From assembly GCF_000001735.4 (NCBI RefSeq), contig NC_003075.7, positions 11,099,001 through 11,163,000 on the forward strand: a stretch of DNA of 64,000 nt, read 5' to 3'. Source of the DNA: Arabidopsis thaliana. Lineage: Eukaryota > Streptophyta > Magnoliopsida > Brassicales > Brassicaceae. Made by a program: the position numbers and the translations under genes. The stretch's first letter is position 1, and every line of letters begins with the position of its first letter. Below, one piece after another: positions 11,400 to 22,998 of the stretch. The notes under the pieces were generated by a model. It searched no databases. It was not told where the DNA came from and saw nothing but the letters and a program-made list of their open reading frames with translations.

Positions 11400-12676
11400 C
11401 CATGGTTCAATCGGATATCTATTCTGAGAGTTATCACCGTATTTGTAAAGCCGATGCTGTCTGTTTCAACACAGATCCGTCTGAATAGACCAGTCAACCT
11501 GAGGACCGATTTCCCGATATGTCGCAACGACTCTTGCATCAAATAATATGTTCACGGATTGCCCCGGTTGTTAGCTTTCCAGGGAATCTAACTACCCTTC
11601 GATCCGATATCTCATCCGAGAATTATCTCCATGTTTCTGCAGAGGATGCAATCTCGTTTGACATAGAATCCTTTCTTAAGAAGACTAGTCATCTTAGGGA
11701 TCAATTCCCCCACAAGTCTCAACGATTCTCGAAACTAGTAGCACATCTATGGATTTTCCAGCGAGTCAGGTGTCCCTAGAAGCTGACCTCACTTCCATCG
11801 GAGCTGTCTATCGAATGTTATCCCTGCTATCCAGAAGATGCGATCTTTAGAACTACGAATCCGTCTGAATAATCCAGCTCACCACGGGGCCGAATTCCCG
11901 ACAAATCACAGGGAATCTCGTAAGGGTTAATACATCTACGGATCGCCCAGAGAGTCGTCTTTTCGGAGAAGTTGACCTCGCCTTAATCGAAGATATATGC
12001 TGAGAGATATAAACGTTTACCTCAAGCAAGTGCAACCAGTCATGAGACCCAACTCTATAAAACCAGTCAGCTTCGGGATCGTTTTCCTTGAAAATCCTGA
12101 TGAACTAGGCAGTGATATACCTATCTACAGATCGCCCCAAGAGTCAGCTTTCTAAAGAAGCCGACCTCGCCTCGATCCGAGCTGTCTATTAGGAGAGATC
12201 ATCACTTCTCTGCACTAGACACAATTTCCCTGACAAATCCGCAGCTGTCGGAACAGCCAACTTACGAATCAAACTCCAAGCGACCTGGAAAGAAACAAGA
12301 TACAATCTACGCGACAACGGAAAGCTTCGAGTTTTATAGAGACCTATCTCATCTCTATAGGTGAATTCTTTCGATGAATATCGCTGATTTTCTACTGATA
12401 AGCCTCTAGGTCAGAGATTCAGTTGTCAAAACGGTTGACTTGGAAGAGAGTTTCACGGCGAGTTAAAGAGAGAGGAGTCAATCTACGTGTCGATTTGAAG
12501 CCCTGAGCTTTATCTTTCCAACGAATCTAACCTAGATCCAATCGAAGCAATCTTCCAAGCGATATTGGCGTTTCTTTCAAGCGCAGATTCGTCTCTATCC
12601 GACCAGCCGAACTCAGGCTCAATTTCCCAGTGATCTAGAGAGACTCAGGAGACGATCTACAGATCAATTTAAAGCC
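11400..12676 (+). repeat. Degenerate ~190-bp tandem repeats, left part
   Basis: Blocks recur at roughly 190-200 bases with shared phrases: a 'cagatccgtctgaat' type start, 'gaccgatttcccg', 'ttccagggaatctaac' and 'ccgatatctc..cgagaattatc'. Units are strongly diverged and carry no open frame. The array resumes beyond the nested LINE at 15373, so it was once continuous. Tandem repeats in untranslated regions are known from Tat/Ogre elements. Confidence 0.6.
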
Positions 12677-12693
12677 CTGAGGCTCCTCTTTTT
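12677..12693 (+). repeat. LINE target-site duplication, left copy
   Basis: The 17-base sequence CTGAGGCTCCTCTTTTT is repeated exactly at 15356-15372, flanking the LINE. Confidence 0.8.
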
Positions 12694-15355
12694 TTTTTTT
12701 TTGGTGATTCACCGGGAGACGGAAGCTCCCGGAATATTATTAAAAAAGAAATAAAACAAAGCTTACAACCGGACTCGTCTTGGTCGCGTTGACCCAAGAC
12801 TATCCTCATGCAAAATCACCTCTAAATCATCCGGAACATCAATAAGAGAATGAAAACCTAATGGTAAAGAAAATGCATAGTTAGCTAGACCGTCGGCTAG
12901 ACGATTAGCCTCCCTATACACGCGAGTGATTCGGACAATCCAGTCCTTCGATAATAAGCCATGGCACAACCGCACCAGGAACGACAGCGGATGTTGATCA
13001 CCGATCCCTGTCTTGAGAAAACCAACTACCAACTCCGAATCAACTTCGAGCTCCACACGAGTCAACGCCTTAGTCCAAGCTAGGTAAAGTCCATAATAAA
13101 CCCCCCACAGCTCCGCTAAAGGCGCTGAGCATCTCCCGATATTAAGCGCAAAGCCTCCACACCAATTTCCAGCTCCATCCCGTATCACACCACCCGCCGT
13201 CGCTAACCCCGGGTTTCCACGAGAAGCACCGTCTGTGTTCACCTTATACCAACCCGTACTTGGTGCGACCCATCCAATCTGCCTCTCCACTCTTGTCGGA
13301 ATCCCGTTAAGCACTGTAGCCCTTGCATTCGCCACAAATACTTCCTTCGCGACATCCTTGATGAACTGAACTCTATCCCTGCATTTCCTTTTCTCACCAA
13401 AAATGTTACCGCATCTCCACTTCCATCCCCACCAAACCGCCATAGCAAACACCGTGGACCAAGAGCTCTCTTGAAAAGGGGTTTCTTCGTGCAGATTATC
13501 AAACACCCATTCAAACAAAGTCTTGTCGAAGAACGCACGCCGCTTCCTCTGAGGCACAATTCTAGTCCAGATCCCTGACATAGCTGGACAATCTCTGAGA
13601 ATGTGTAAAGTGGTCTCTACTCCCCCTTTACAAATCTGACAAATCTCCGACTCACCGATATGCCTTCGATAACGCTCTGCATCTGTCATAATCCCTTGAT
13701 TGACCACTAACCAGAAGAAAGCTCTCACACGTTCTGGAACCTTAACTCTCCATATCCGATTAAAGAATTTCTCCATATTAGGTCGTGGACTATCATCCCA
13801 ACTCAGCATATTATAAGCGGACGATACACTGAATTGGCCATTCTGACTCTCATTCCAGGAGATTCTGTCTCTCGCCACTGTCTCATGATCCAATACGATT
13901 GCCCGTAGCTCTAGACATCGGCTCTCTGAAACATACGGACTGATCCTACTGATATCCCAGCCACTATCGTCCTTCCACAAACTCCGCACTGACTCTGTCT
14001 CCAAGTTCGCCGGAACCACGCCCTGCCCATCTTCCCATAAGGGTTTCCCTGAGACCCAAATATCTCGCCAAAAACGAATATGATGTCCATCACCAGGAAC
14101 CCAGCAAGTCCCCCGCGATATCACATCCACAAGCCCTGTTACAATGCTTCTCCAAGTTGATGACCAAGTCCCCTTCTTACGCAGCCACTGACAATCCCGG
14201 AGATCGCCAATTTTATACTTTTTTCTGAAGACCTCAGCCCAAAGACTCGACTGGTCCTGCAGCAGACGCCAACCAACCTTAGCAATAAGAGCCTTGTTCA
14301 TCAATTTCGCATTGCGAATGCCCAAACCCCCATCTTTCTTAGGTAAGCAGACCTTTTTCCAAGACACCAAGTGTTGTTTTCTCTTCTCAGCCGTGCTTCC
14401 CCAAAGAAAGGAACGAGAAGCTTTGTCCAATCGAGTAATAGTCGATTGTGGTAGCGCAATAGAACTCATTGTATGGACCGGTATAGATGATAATACAGCT
14501 TTGGTAAGCGTCATCCGTCCCGCAAAACTCAAAGTTCTCTCCTTCCAACCCGACAAACGGGAAGAGACCTTCTCCAAAAGTTCACTGAAAGTATCCTTAT
14601 TGATGCGTTTATGAAGTACTGGCATCCCAAGATATTTACCCAAGTCGTTTGTTGCTTTAATCCCGCTCTCCTCACTTATCAGTTTGCTCGGATCACGTGA
14701 GACATTCCCTGAAAAAAATATTTTTGACTTCTCCAGGCTAATCTTTTGACCAGAGGCTATACAAAATGTCTCCAGCACCTTCCGAATCACTCTTATCTGC
14801 ATTACTGAAGCCTCCGCAAATAAAATTAGATCGTCAGCAAAACAGATATGAGATAACTTGGGACCGCCTTGAGACAAACTAATGGGCTTCCACTGTTTGT
14901 TATCAATCGATCGCTCAATCAAGTGACAAAGCCTCTCCATACATAGCACAAACAAATACGGAGATAAGGGATCACCCTGGCGGAGGCCCCGTAACGGCTT
15001 GAAGGAGTCTGTTCTCTCTCCATTCCACAACAAACTCATCTCCGGGCCCGACACACAGCACATTATCCATCTTACCCAAACTTCGGGGAACCCCGCAGAA
15101 ATAAGTGTATCCTCCAGATAATCCCATCGGATCGTATCATAAGCCTTCTCCAAATCCAACTTCAAAAGCATCCAGCCCTTTACCCCTTTTTTTCTTCTCA
15201 TGGAATGGACTGCTTCTTGAACCAACACTATATTATCCGTACTTACTCTCCCGGGGATAAAACTAGCTTGAGCCGGACCAATCAGATTTGTCATTAACGG
15301 TTTCAGACGCTCTACCATCGTCTTAGTGATGATCTTGAAAAGCACATTGCATAGG
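12694..15355 (-). mobile_element. 5'-truncated LINE nested in the Tat-like element
   Basis: The minus-strand element has its poly(A) tail at the left (14 T on the + strand, 12689-12702, part shared with the target duplication) and is cut off at 15355 inside the reverse transcriptase domain. A 17-bp target-site duplication flanks it. This is the standard outcome of target-primed reverse transcription. The frame is still open from the truncation point to the stop, which points to a young insertion. Confidence 0.88.
12763..15345 (-). CDS. LINE ORF2 C-terminal part: reverse transcriptase, zinc finger, RNase H
   Basis: An 860-codon open frame without a real start, because the element is truncated within RT. 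It begins in the conserved 'FKIITKTMVERLKP' region. RT motifs follow: catalytic Asp in LDLEKAYD (about 64), GLRQGDPLSP (120-129) and FADD (169-172). The middle holds a plant zf-RVT region with a C-x2-C...H...C pattern (ICQIC, TTLHILRDC). The C-terminus is an RNase H-like domain (NTDGASRGNPG, then AELWG and VELEVDSE). The endonuclease domain and ORF1 are absent, so this copy could not move itself. Similar to Ta11/ATLINE-type elements. Confidence 0.9.
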   Translation of the reverse strand: MLFKIITKTMVERLKPLMTNLIGPAQASFIPGRVSTDNIVLVQEAVHSMRRKKGVKGWMLLKLDLEKAYDTIRWDYLEDTLISAGFPEVWVRWIMCCVSGPEMSLLWNGERTDSFKPLRGLRQGDPLSPYLFVLCMERLCHLIERSIDNKQWKPISLSQGGPKLSHICFADDLILFAEASVMQIRVIRKVLETFCIASGQKISLEKSKIFFSGNVSRDPSKLISEESGIKATNDLGKYLGMPVLHKRINKDTFSELLEKVSSRLSGWKERTLSFAGRMTLTKAVLSSIPVHTMSSIALPQSTITRLDKASRSFLWGSTAEKRKQHLVSWKKVCLPKKDGGLGIRNAKLMNKALIAKVGWRLLQDQSSLWAEVFRKKYKIGDLRDCQWLRKKGTWSSTWRSIVTGLVDVISRGTCWVPGDGHHIRFWRDIWVSGKPLWEDGQGVVPANLETESVRSLWKDDSGWDISRISPYVSESRCLELRAIVLDHETVARDRISWNESQNGQFSVSSAYNMLSWDDSPRPNMEKFFNRIWRVKVPERVRAFFWLVVNQGIMTDAERYRRHIGESEICQICKGGVETTLHILRDCPAMSGIWTRIVPQRKRRAFFDKTLFEWVFDNLHEETPFQESSWSTVFAMAVWWGWKWRCGNIFGEKRKCRDRVQFIKDVAKEVFVANARATVLNGIPTRVERQIGWVAPSTGWYKVNTDGASRGNPGLATAGGVIRDGAGNWCGGFALNIGRCSAPLAELWGVYYGLYLAWTKALTRVELEVDSELVVGFLKTGIGDQHPLSFLVRLCHGLLSKDWIVRITRVYREANRLADGLANYAFSLPLGFHSLIDVPDDLEVILHEDSLGSTRPRRVRL

Positions 15356-15372
15356 CTGAGGCTCCTCTTTTT
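15356..15372 (+). repeat. LINE target-site duplication, right copy
   Basis: Exact match to 12677-12693. The host repeat array continues directly after it. Confidence 0.8.
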
Positions 15373-16040
15373 AACAAGCCCCAGCTCACTTCGTTAGGGT
15401 CTGTTTTCTCGGAGATACTGCCGTTTATCTGCAGAAGACTGACAAAATACAGATCGATCTATATCCGATCTGTTGACCTCGGAATCAAATTCCCGGCGAT
15501 CTAAAAGGCATCACGAGGCGATCTAAGTATCAACTGAGCCCCGAGGCTTATCTTTCAATAGAGACCGACCTCATCCAATTCCGAGCTGTTTACTAAGCGT
15601 TATCACTGTTTCAATGAAACATATGACACCTGTCAAATCGCAGATTCGAACTGTGGGAGCAACTGGATTAGAAAGCAAACTCCCAACGATTCAGAAAACA
15701 TCAAGAGCCCATCTTAATATCATCATGAAGCTCTGAGGCTTATCTTTCCAACAAGATCGATTTTGCTCCATTTGGTGCTGTCTTCCGAGAGTTATAGGCT
15801 TTTCTCTCAAGCATGCGTTGTTTATCGAGACACAGATCCGTCTACACCCGATCTGTCTGCTTTCAGATCGATTTCCCGGCGATCTAAAAGGAACCAGGAG
15901 CCGATCTGCACATCATTTTGAAGCTACAAGGCTTATCTTTCTAACGGATTCATCCTTGCCTCAATTGATTACGTTTAACAAGAGTTATTACTGTTTTTCT
16001 GCGACAAGCACGTCCTGGCTGTAGCCCAAAGATGCATGTC
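15373..16040 (+). repeat. Degenerate ~190-bp tandem repeats, right part
   Basis: Three or more units share 'gatcgatttcccggcgatctaaaag'-type blocks (the same CCCGGCGATCTAAAAGG core occurs near 15500 and 15870) and 'aggcttatcttt(c/t)..a' about 70-80 bases later. It continues the array at 11400-12676 across the LINE. Confidence 0.6.
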
Positions 16041-17641
16041 TGCGGCTATCAGATCAGCCACCTTTGTGACCGATTTTACGTCCATCGTCGTTTCCAGGAC
16101 GATTCCACCAACATTCCCATCTTAGGCTTCACGTCTTCACCTCGTCACCGATGGTCTTCAATTTAAAAAGCTTCACGTCATCGCCACGCCTCATCACCAC
16201 GGACCATGTGTCAGAGGCATAGAACGCAACATATATCTAAGAAAAATCGTCCCTTCCTCGCCTTGGAGAGCTTCTGCTTTATCTTCCTTAATCACAAGAC
16301 GTTGTTCAGATCTCACAAAATCATGTCGTGTAATGAAAATTCAAAGGAAAGAGAAGTAAAGAAGAAAGATCACCAGAAGTCAGCCAAAGAGTAAGCATCA
16401 CTGGATACTGCCTCCTATATTCACTGAGGATCGTATGTTGCTACCGGAGCAACCGAAACCAAAAACAAATATAGCAAAGGAAGGAATTTAAAAGCAGAGT
16501 GGAGATGGTAGGTTGAGAAACTCTCCGGCGCCGGAGATAAGGTCGAAAACCCGATACAAAGGCTCCAACGTGACCACTATCAATCCGATAGTCCACCACA
16601 CCTGACTGTTCGTCAAACGGACTCAAGATCAAGAAGTTATTCATCTTGCTTCCTGTACAAGAAACAATTGGAATAGTCCTCAATGTGCCTAGTCTGAAAC
16701 AAAATTTGATGTGCAACTAGAGCTTTTGCGAGACATTTTCCCGACGCATCAGAAAGACCTAAGGTCTAACTAAGTACTCTTAGCGAAGATCTCACTACAA
16801 GGAATCATTTCCCGTAAGCGGATTACCAATTGGTGTTAATCTCCATCTGCAAATCACCTTCAAAGTTGGCCCAGAATCATCCAAACTGCAGAAATCAAGA
16901 AAAAACGACTTTGTCGTAGCGACTTCAGAGGATCATGGAAGATACATACGACGTCCGATCTAGCTATAAATTTACAGAGTGATTCTTGACGCTACTAGAT
17001 AATGATTCAACGGTGGGATCTAGAAATCAACGGTTCAGAATAAAGTTATTAATGCATCTCCGAATCAGCCAAAGGAAGAAAAATAAACTCTGTCACAGCA
17101 ACTTCATAAGACGGTAGAAGCCTCAGGCAATATCCGATCTGACTAAAATTCGGACAAAATCTTCGTGGGACTATCAGCTAAAGATTCAACGGTGGGATCA
17201 ATAATTTAACGGTTCAAACGGAAGTTATCAGTTCTTCTATAAATCAGCAAAAGGAAGTACATACAATGGATCATCACTAGCAATCGCTCAAGGCTTCCAC
17301 TCATTCATCAATGATGCGATCTCCAATTCTGTCTCCGTCTCCACGACCTCCCACATAAAAGATAAGTTCAATTACTTTCTTACATATTAGTTAAGCTTGA
17401 TTGACATTTTCGCTTATATCACTAGCTTTCATCATTGCTTTTCTCTTTCTACGTAAAGATGAGATCTTCTCTAACGAACATCTCAAATGTAGATTTTCAT
17501 CCATCGACGTTTACAATTTCGGATATTCAGATCGTCCATATCGTTGATGTCATCATCTCCATCTCCAAACCGCTGAGATAAGTATTATCGATTATAATCT
17601 AACAAACATCAATCAATCATATACATGCATTATCTGTTATA
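16041..17641 (+). other. Element interior without coding capacity
   Basis: Internal sequence of the Tat-like element. Two diverged units of about 180 bases, each with an 'attcaacggtgggatc' block, lie near 16990-17030 and 17190-17210. I find no gag or pol similarity in any frame. Confidence 0.5.
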
Positions 17642-17675
17642 TTTTTTTGCATAGATTTTCGAAACACTCGTCTAT

Positions 17676-17708
<33 letters not shown>
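17642..17708. repeat. Hairpin followed by a long poly(A) run
   Basis: TTTTTTTGCATAG and CTATGCAAAAAAA form a stem around a 17-base loop, running into about 30 consecutive A residues. It may mark the end of a further small insertion or a slippage site. Confidence 0.6.
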
Positions 17709-17709
<1 letters not shown>

Positions 17710-18948
17710 ACGAGCTCGGTAATCCGACCTCTCCGTTAGAACTCGAACTACGAATGGCTTGATCCCTAACTAGGCAATCCTTCGTAAGGATGCAGCTATA
17801 CCACTTAATAAAATTAAAGTTTGCATTCTCAATACGGAATTCGCTTTAAGATCTGTAATAAATCAACTCTCGGCACCCTGGCCAGGTGTTCGATGCGCGT
17901 CTCACATGGATGCAGTGGTGAAATAATCCACGCCCTATTAGACACTTAATTTTTCTAATAGGGATAGCCGAGACCAGTTTTCTCGCACTTAAGCTCTGGT
18001 TCGGACAGAAATATAAGCCGAACCCTGAATTTCGCGATCTGCCGAACAGATGCTCTACGGGGAGTAAGCCGAGCCCAGCATCTCGCTCCCCAACTAATAT
18101 GCTGAGTCCGCCTCACTTATTTTTTATACAGAGCCCAGAACTCCCTCTTTAAATTATACATAGGCCTACTGGGCATAAGCCGAGAGACGTCTCGCGCCCA
18201 GTACACGCCGAATACTTTTATTATAAAGCCGAGCTCAGTCTCGCACTTAACATCTAACCCGAACTTAGACAGAAAAAATCGGCTGTGACGTTAGGTGAAA
18301 ACCAGCCCGCCCGAAAGCCGAGCTCAAACTTGCAGATGACTTATAATTTAGTCGATTTAAAACCTAATTTCAAGATTGGGTATCCGATATGGTTAATACG
18401 TAATCAACGGCCGGAGGTTCACAAAAAAAAAAAAAACATGAACTTGTTCTTAAGGACAAACACTTTATTGAAATATAAAAGTCTGAAAGATAAGAGTGGT
18501 CGACATAAGTCAACCGACCTTCCTAGCTCCCAGTTCGTCTGTAGCTTTCCTAGCTCCCAGCTCGTCTGCACTTCGCCTAGCTAACTGCTCGTCTGCAGAT
18601 GCGATCTGGAAATTCTCATTGTCCTTTTCCGAGAAACACTAATATTTGCATTTTCTCCAAAACTGGGAAAATGGGAATTTACTTGATTACGGGTTGACTT
18701 CCCTCAATTTCCTTTTCCAAAAAAATGACAAAGCTCATAAATGGAAAACATAGAGAAAATACTATTCTGCCTCGGAAACAGGCAAGATGGAAAATCATCG
18801 AAAATAGAAGTTAAAATTAAAACACCGCCCCTTTACGTGGGTCCACGGTTAAATATGAGTTTTGAGAACGCCCCGAAAGTTGGGTCCACGATCGATGTAT
18901 CAAAATAAATTACAAAGACGACCTATTCAGATCGGCTGGCTCGCCTCT
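17709..18948 (+). other. Element interior with GCCGAG(C)CCAG repeats
   Basis: Non-coding part of the Tat-like element. Phrases such as 'gccgagcccag' and 'tctcgcacttaa' recur several times between about 17960 and 18260. At 18525-18599 three imperfect units of about 27 bases (TAGCTCCCAG(C/T)TCGTCTG) stand in tandem. No gene seen. Confidence 0.55.
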
Positions 18949-21500
18949 TCAACGCTTACGTCGAATATCACTTCCGCAAACAAGGTCGACATTCGAGCCG
19001 TGCTGGTCCGCCACTGGAGCAACTTGAGAGGTTTGCCTGGAAAAACCAAGCTGATCTGGAGACATGTTCAGGTCTTCATCCCCAAGCTCGATGACGTTCA
19101 AAGCATTGACTTCGTCGGACGCCCTTTTGGTTAACTCCTTAAGGCTGCTGAGTTCGGATGCCGCAATCTTCGCGCCTCTCTGCATCAGAATACCTACTAT
19201 CTCCTCAGCACCTTTGGCCTGATTCTCAGCATCCACCTTTGGCCCGACGAGGTCCTCTTGCTCCTTGAGATAAGCCTTTACTCTATCAAGACGAGCTTGG
19301 GCTTTCTTTGTAGTACGGGCGACCTTAGCAGCTCGATCATTCCGCAGTCTGTTGCACTCCCGCTCCCCGTGCTCCTTCGCAGCAACCAACGCGACTTGAA
19401 GATCGCTGATCTCTTTCTGAAGATCAGCTTCTCGACCATTGAGCCTCTTGACCTCGTCGTTCAACGAGCTCATCTCCGCCTTATGAATCTCGGCAGCATC
19501 TTTCAATGCAGCCATTTCCTTCATGTCTTTGGCATAGATGGCTTTGGCCTGGTCTGCGCACTTCTTCAAGTTATCGAAGGCCTCTCTGTCGGCGAGCTTC
19601 AGCTTCAATTTGCGATCATATGTCGCGATCAGATCATTGGCCAGGGCGGCGGTCTGGAAAAAGAGACGGTTAAAGCCGAAATACAAAGATATTGAGCCAC
19701 AAGAAAACATGTAACTAGCGTGTACCTCAAGTGATGACCTGGCGAACTTCTGATATCCTTCTTTCAGAACCAGGTCGTCGGGATTAGGAAAATCTTTCGT
19801 CCCGGGGAGCATCAAATTACGCCAAAGATGACTGGCGGCCTCCTGATCTCTCACAAGGAATTTCTCGCCAGAATACTTGAACGTAAACTGGTCGGAGTTG
19901 AGAGTCTCACCTCGCGACAGGCGGAATGTTTTCGGAGCAGCAGTTTCATCTAAACCGGCTTCAGAAGCTGACCTCTTCTTGGATTGGGTAGCCACTCCTT
20001 TCCCTTTCTCCTCACGGGACCTCCTGGAAATCCCGAGCTCCGCAACGGTTTCATCCTTGTCTTCATCAAGGATAGTTAGGCCCGCGTTGACCTCTTCGCT
20101 CGCTGGCGCGGAGGCATAATCGACGACGGAGCGGTCGCCGGTAACACTTTGAACTTCAGGTTCGACGACCTGAACAGATTGATTTTGATCGCACTCGGCG
20201 ATCTCTTGAGCTGGAACGACGCCGTCCCCTTCAAGACACATCCTGTCTTGAGAATCCGGATTGACCGTCTCATGGGAGACCTGATCAACACCGGAAGGGC
20301 CAGCATTAACGGGAGGATTTGACGTAGCCGCCTCTCCGTCCAAAGGCCGAGTCTCTTCGATGGGAGCTGGGGGAGGTGGCATATTTAAAAGCCCGGCCGC
20401 AAAGCTAATGAAGGATTTCCGGACCTTCCCCATTATCCTGTTGACGCGCGACCTCGTGATGTCTTTCCACGCGCGACGCCGAGCTCGGAAGATTGCCTCT
20501 AAAACTCCTTCGAACTCAACGGGAAACTCCGGACTAGGCCTGTACCGATCTGCAACAAAAGAAAAGGCTATGAGAATCTAGTACGGATCGACATGTCTTT
20601 ACCCTATCTATTTAAAAGAAATCTACCAGGAAACTCCGTCCACATCCTTTTCCTCCCCGAGAACGGACGCTCATACGATTCGAGGTCGACCCTGACGTAG
20701 AAGTAATATTCTTCCCAGTTCTTGAAGTTACTGACTTTGGGACCGGGAAGAAAGTTATGCTTTGGGCGGTTGTTCACCACCCAATAGCCGGGCGACCTGA
20801 TAGCTTTCAACGTCGTCATTTCCTCAAAACAACGAACGTTTACCAGGTAACCTTCTTCAGCGCCGAAGGTCAGAGCGGCAACAAAATTGCAGATCGCCGC
20901 CGGAGTAAGCTGGGAGAACGCCATATGACGGCGATTCAGAAAGGAGATGATCAGAGACGGAATTGGAAACCAGAGGTGACATTGTCTGAAGTAGGCTTCA
21001 TACATACAGACGTACCCTCGAGGGGGATTCCATGGACGCTTATTTTCTCCGGGAATCATGTAAGTGAGCGGGCGATCTCCGGAGCCACACAAGGCAAATA
21101 CTTCCGCGACTGACTCAGTTGTTGAAAGGGTCTTTTTCGCGGTGATCTCGGTGTTCCAGCTAACCACTGGGTCGAGGTCAAATTCAACATGATCCTCATG
21201 AAGTAATCGCGCATTAACTTCAGCCTCTGTATACTGCGGCTGCGTGTTATAAGCATCCTCCAGGTCGATGAGTGGGTCGAACTGAGCTAAGAAATCCACC
21301 GGATCTTCAGGAGCTGCGAGATGTCCACCGGAACCTTCCCGATCTGGATCATCAAGCAACGTCGGAATCTCGATCCGGTTAGATCGACTAGACTGAGCTT
21401 CGTTACTTGGATTCCCGGTTAACCGAGAGTTTCGGCGAACTAACGACACTTCGCTCTCGGAGGAAGAAGAGGACGGAGAGACAAGAACAACCTTACCCAT
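18949..21500 (-). CDS. Spliced antisense extra ORF of the Tat-like element
   Basis: Three exons on the minus strand (21500-20627, 20549-19726, 19653-18949) have consistent splice phases (1 and 0) and total 2403 bases, an uninterrupted 800-aa protein. The N-terminal third has a Ser-rich start (MGKVVLVSPSSSSS) followed by a globular domain like the 'putative gypsy-type transposon' family (PF04195; e.g. MYEAYFRQCHLWFPIPSLII, GYWVVNN). The C-terminal half is a long coiled coil with heptad Lys/Glu/Leu. Extra ORFs of this kind, antisense to gag-pol, are known in Tat-lineage elements; their function is unknown. The second intron is short (72 bases). That all three exons stay open in an element with no gag or pol is notable. 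Confidence 0.7.
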
Positions 21501-21741
21501 TGCCGGAAAAATCGATAAAGAATCGAGAGTACAAAATAATTCGCAGAGGAGAGAGCGAGAGCTACCTTAGATTCTTCTTGCAAGCGGCGGAAAATGATTT
21601 CCCGAGGGTTTAATCTAATATAAATAGAGGCGAATGGGCGGCAAACCTACGAGGTCATCATTAAACCTACGAGACGCTTCGGTTCCTGAGCTTCACGCGC
21701 GCGTACAGACGCGGCGATTTGACACGTGTCAGATACGTTCG

Positions 21742-21802
21742 AAATACTTGAGGGTTTAAAAATAAATTTAGTCAAATTTTATTTTTAAACCCTCAAGTAT
21801 TT
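21742..21802. repeat. Perfect 25-bp hairpin at the element breakpoint
   Basis: Arms 21742-21766 and 21778-21802 are exact reverse complements separated by 11 bases. Similarity to the other Tat copy (about 5420) ends inside the left arm, so the hairpin coincides with the truncated right end. Confidence 0.85.
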
Positions 21803-22998
21803 TTGTACATGTTTAAACCTTAGTTTGTAGATATAGTGGTTGTATTTTTTTTTTTTTTCTCTTTTTTTGGGTGCAAAATAGTGGTTGTAGTTTCATAATC
21901 GTGTAAATCTCGATTCAAATCTTTTACATGATGTCAAAAAAAAAAAAAGGTTTTGATAATGACGTTTGACTAGACTAAATGACGTTTGACTAGACTAGAT
22001 AAAGAAGGTTTTGATAATGAAATGACTCAATATTGATAAATGTGACTACAATCTAAGTCAAAAGATTAGGAATTATGATGATGTTTATATTAATGAATAT
22101 GACCTTCTTGAATAGTTTATCCGTTTTCATCTCCCAATAAACAGATGGAATAACCAAACATCTACACGAACTTCATTAGTTTTATCATGAGAATGTCATT
22201 CAAAACCAACCTTGTTTCTAAATTGTTAAGGGCGGCTATAATCAAAGTCAAACAAAAACAAAGTCGTTATTCCAATGCATGTCGACACTAATGAGTTTCT
22301 TCCTTATATGGATATTAATTTCAATTAGTTTTTTAGGATGTGCGATTGCAATGATTGTATTGTAATTTCAACTAAAAATGCAATCATTTGTTGCTATATT
22401 CTCATTTCTTTAATCAAATTATGGACAAAAAAAAACAATAGATGGTGATCAAAGCAGTTTCGCTGCCTAGTTGTAGCGACTGCCTTATAACCATCTAACG
22501 TGATAAGCCAACGAATGGATAGCAAACAAATAATTATCCAGAGACATGTCATATATAAAAGACTTTGTATAACTACGTAATAATTTCTCTATATGCATAC
22601 ATTCTTTCTACGTGAGTAATAATTGAGAGTTTAAACAAATGCAACTTTGTTTTCTTTCTCTCATATACAAAGAAAAAATAGTCAGAGCAACTTTGTTTTC
22701 TTTGCTTTTCCTTTATTTTTTCAAACGAAAGGAGACGAAAATAAAGACGTCAGTATCCTTCTTGTAGCGTAATTATAATAGAGACCCACCTAAGACCTAA
22801 CCACCTTAGACTGCTGAATTCTTTGTGCACAAAAAGAAAAAAAAAACAAAAAAAGACTGCTGAATTCTTTTAGTCATTAGGTTTACCAGCAAAAAAAAAA
22901 ATTTTTTAGATATATTGTTGGCTTGTAGTCTCAAAAACACTTGCTTTTCAGTTTTGAACTTAAGTTTAAATATTAAATTCGACGTAAGAATGTAATTT
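21803..22998. other. Intergenic DNA, no gene seen
   Basis: AT-rich. It contains a 20-bp tandem duplication with TTTGAC cores (about 21959-21999), poly(T)/poly(A) runs and a 'gactgctgaattctttt' duplication (22811 and 22855). Confidence 0.5.

Larger units (their letters stand above)
10693..21749 (+). mobile_element. Non-autonomous Tat-like Ty3/Gypsy element, right end missing
   Basis: The element runs from a 5' LTR (10693-11204), through a primer-binding-site-like sequence and long degenerate tandem repeats, to a spliced ORF on the opposite strand (18949-21500). That ORF type between the internal region and the 3' LTR is characteristic of the Tat lineage (Grande, RIRE2 and relatives). I find no gag, protease, reverse transcriptase or integrase frame of its own; the only RT belongs to a nested LINE. 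It is therefore a large non-autonomous derivative. Homology with the fragment at 4505-5420 stops at about 21749, before the expected polypurine tract and 3' LTR, and a perfect hairpin sits at that breakpoint. Confidence 0.75.

Noticed and set aside
16441-16716. 91-aa minus-strand frame in the Tat-like element
   Set aside because: No recognisable domain, isolated within non-coding element sequence.
11206-18948. Hidden gag-pol of the Tat-like element
   Set aside because: No protease, RT, RNase H or integrase motifs in any frame apart from the LINE's; the open frames present are under 110 codons and unlike gag.
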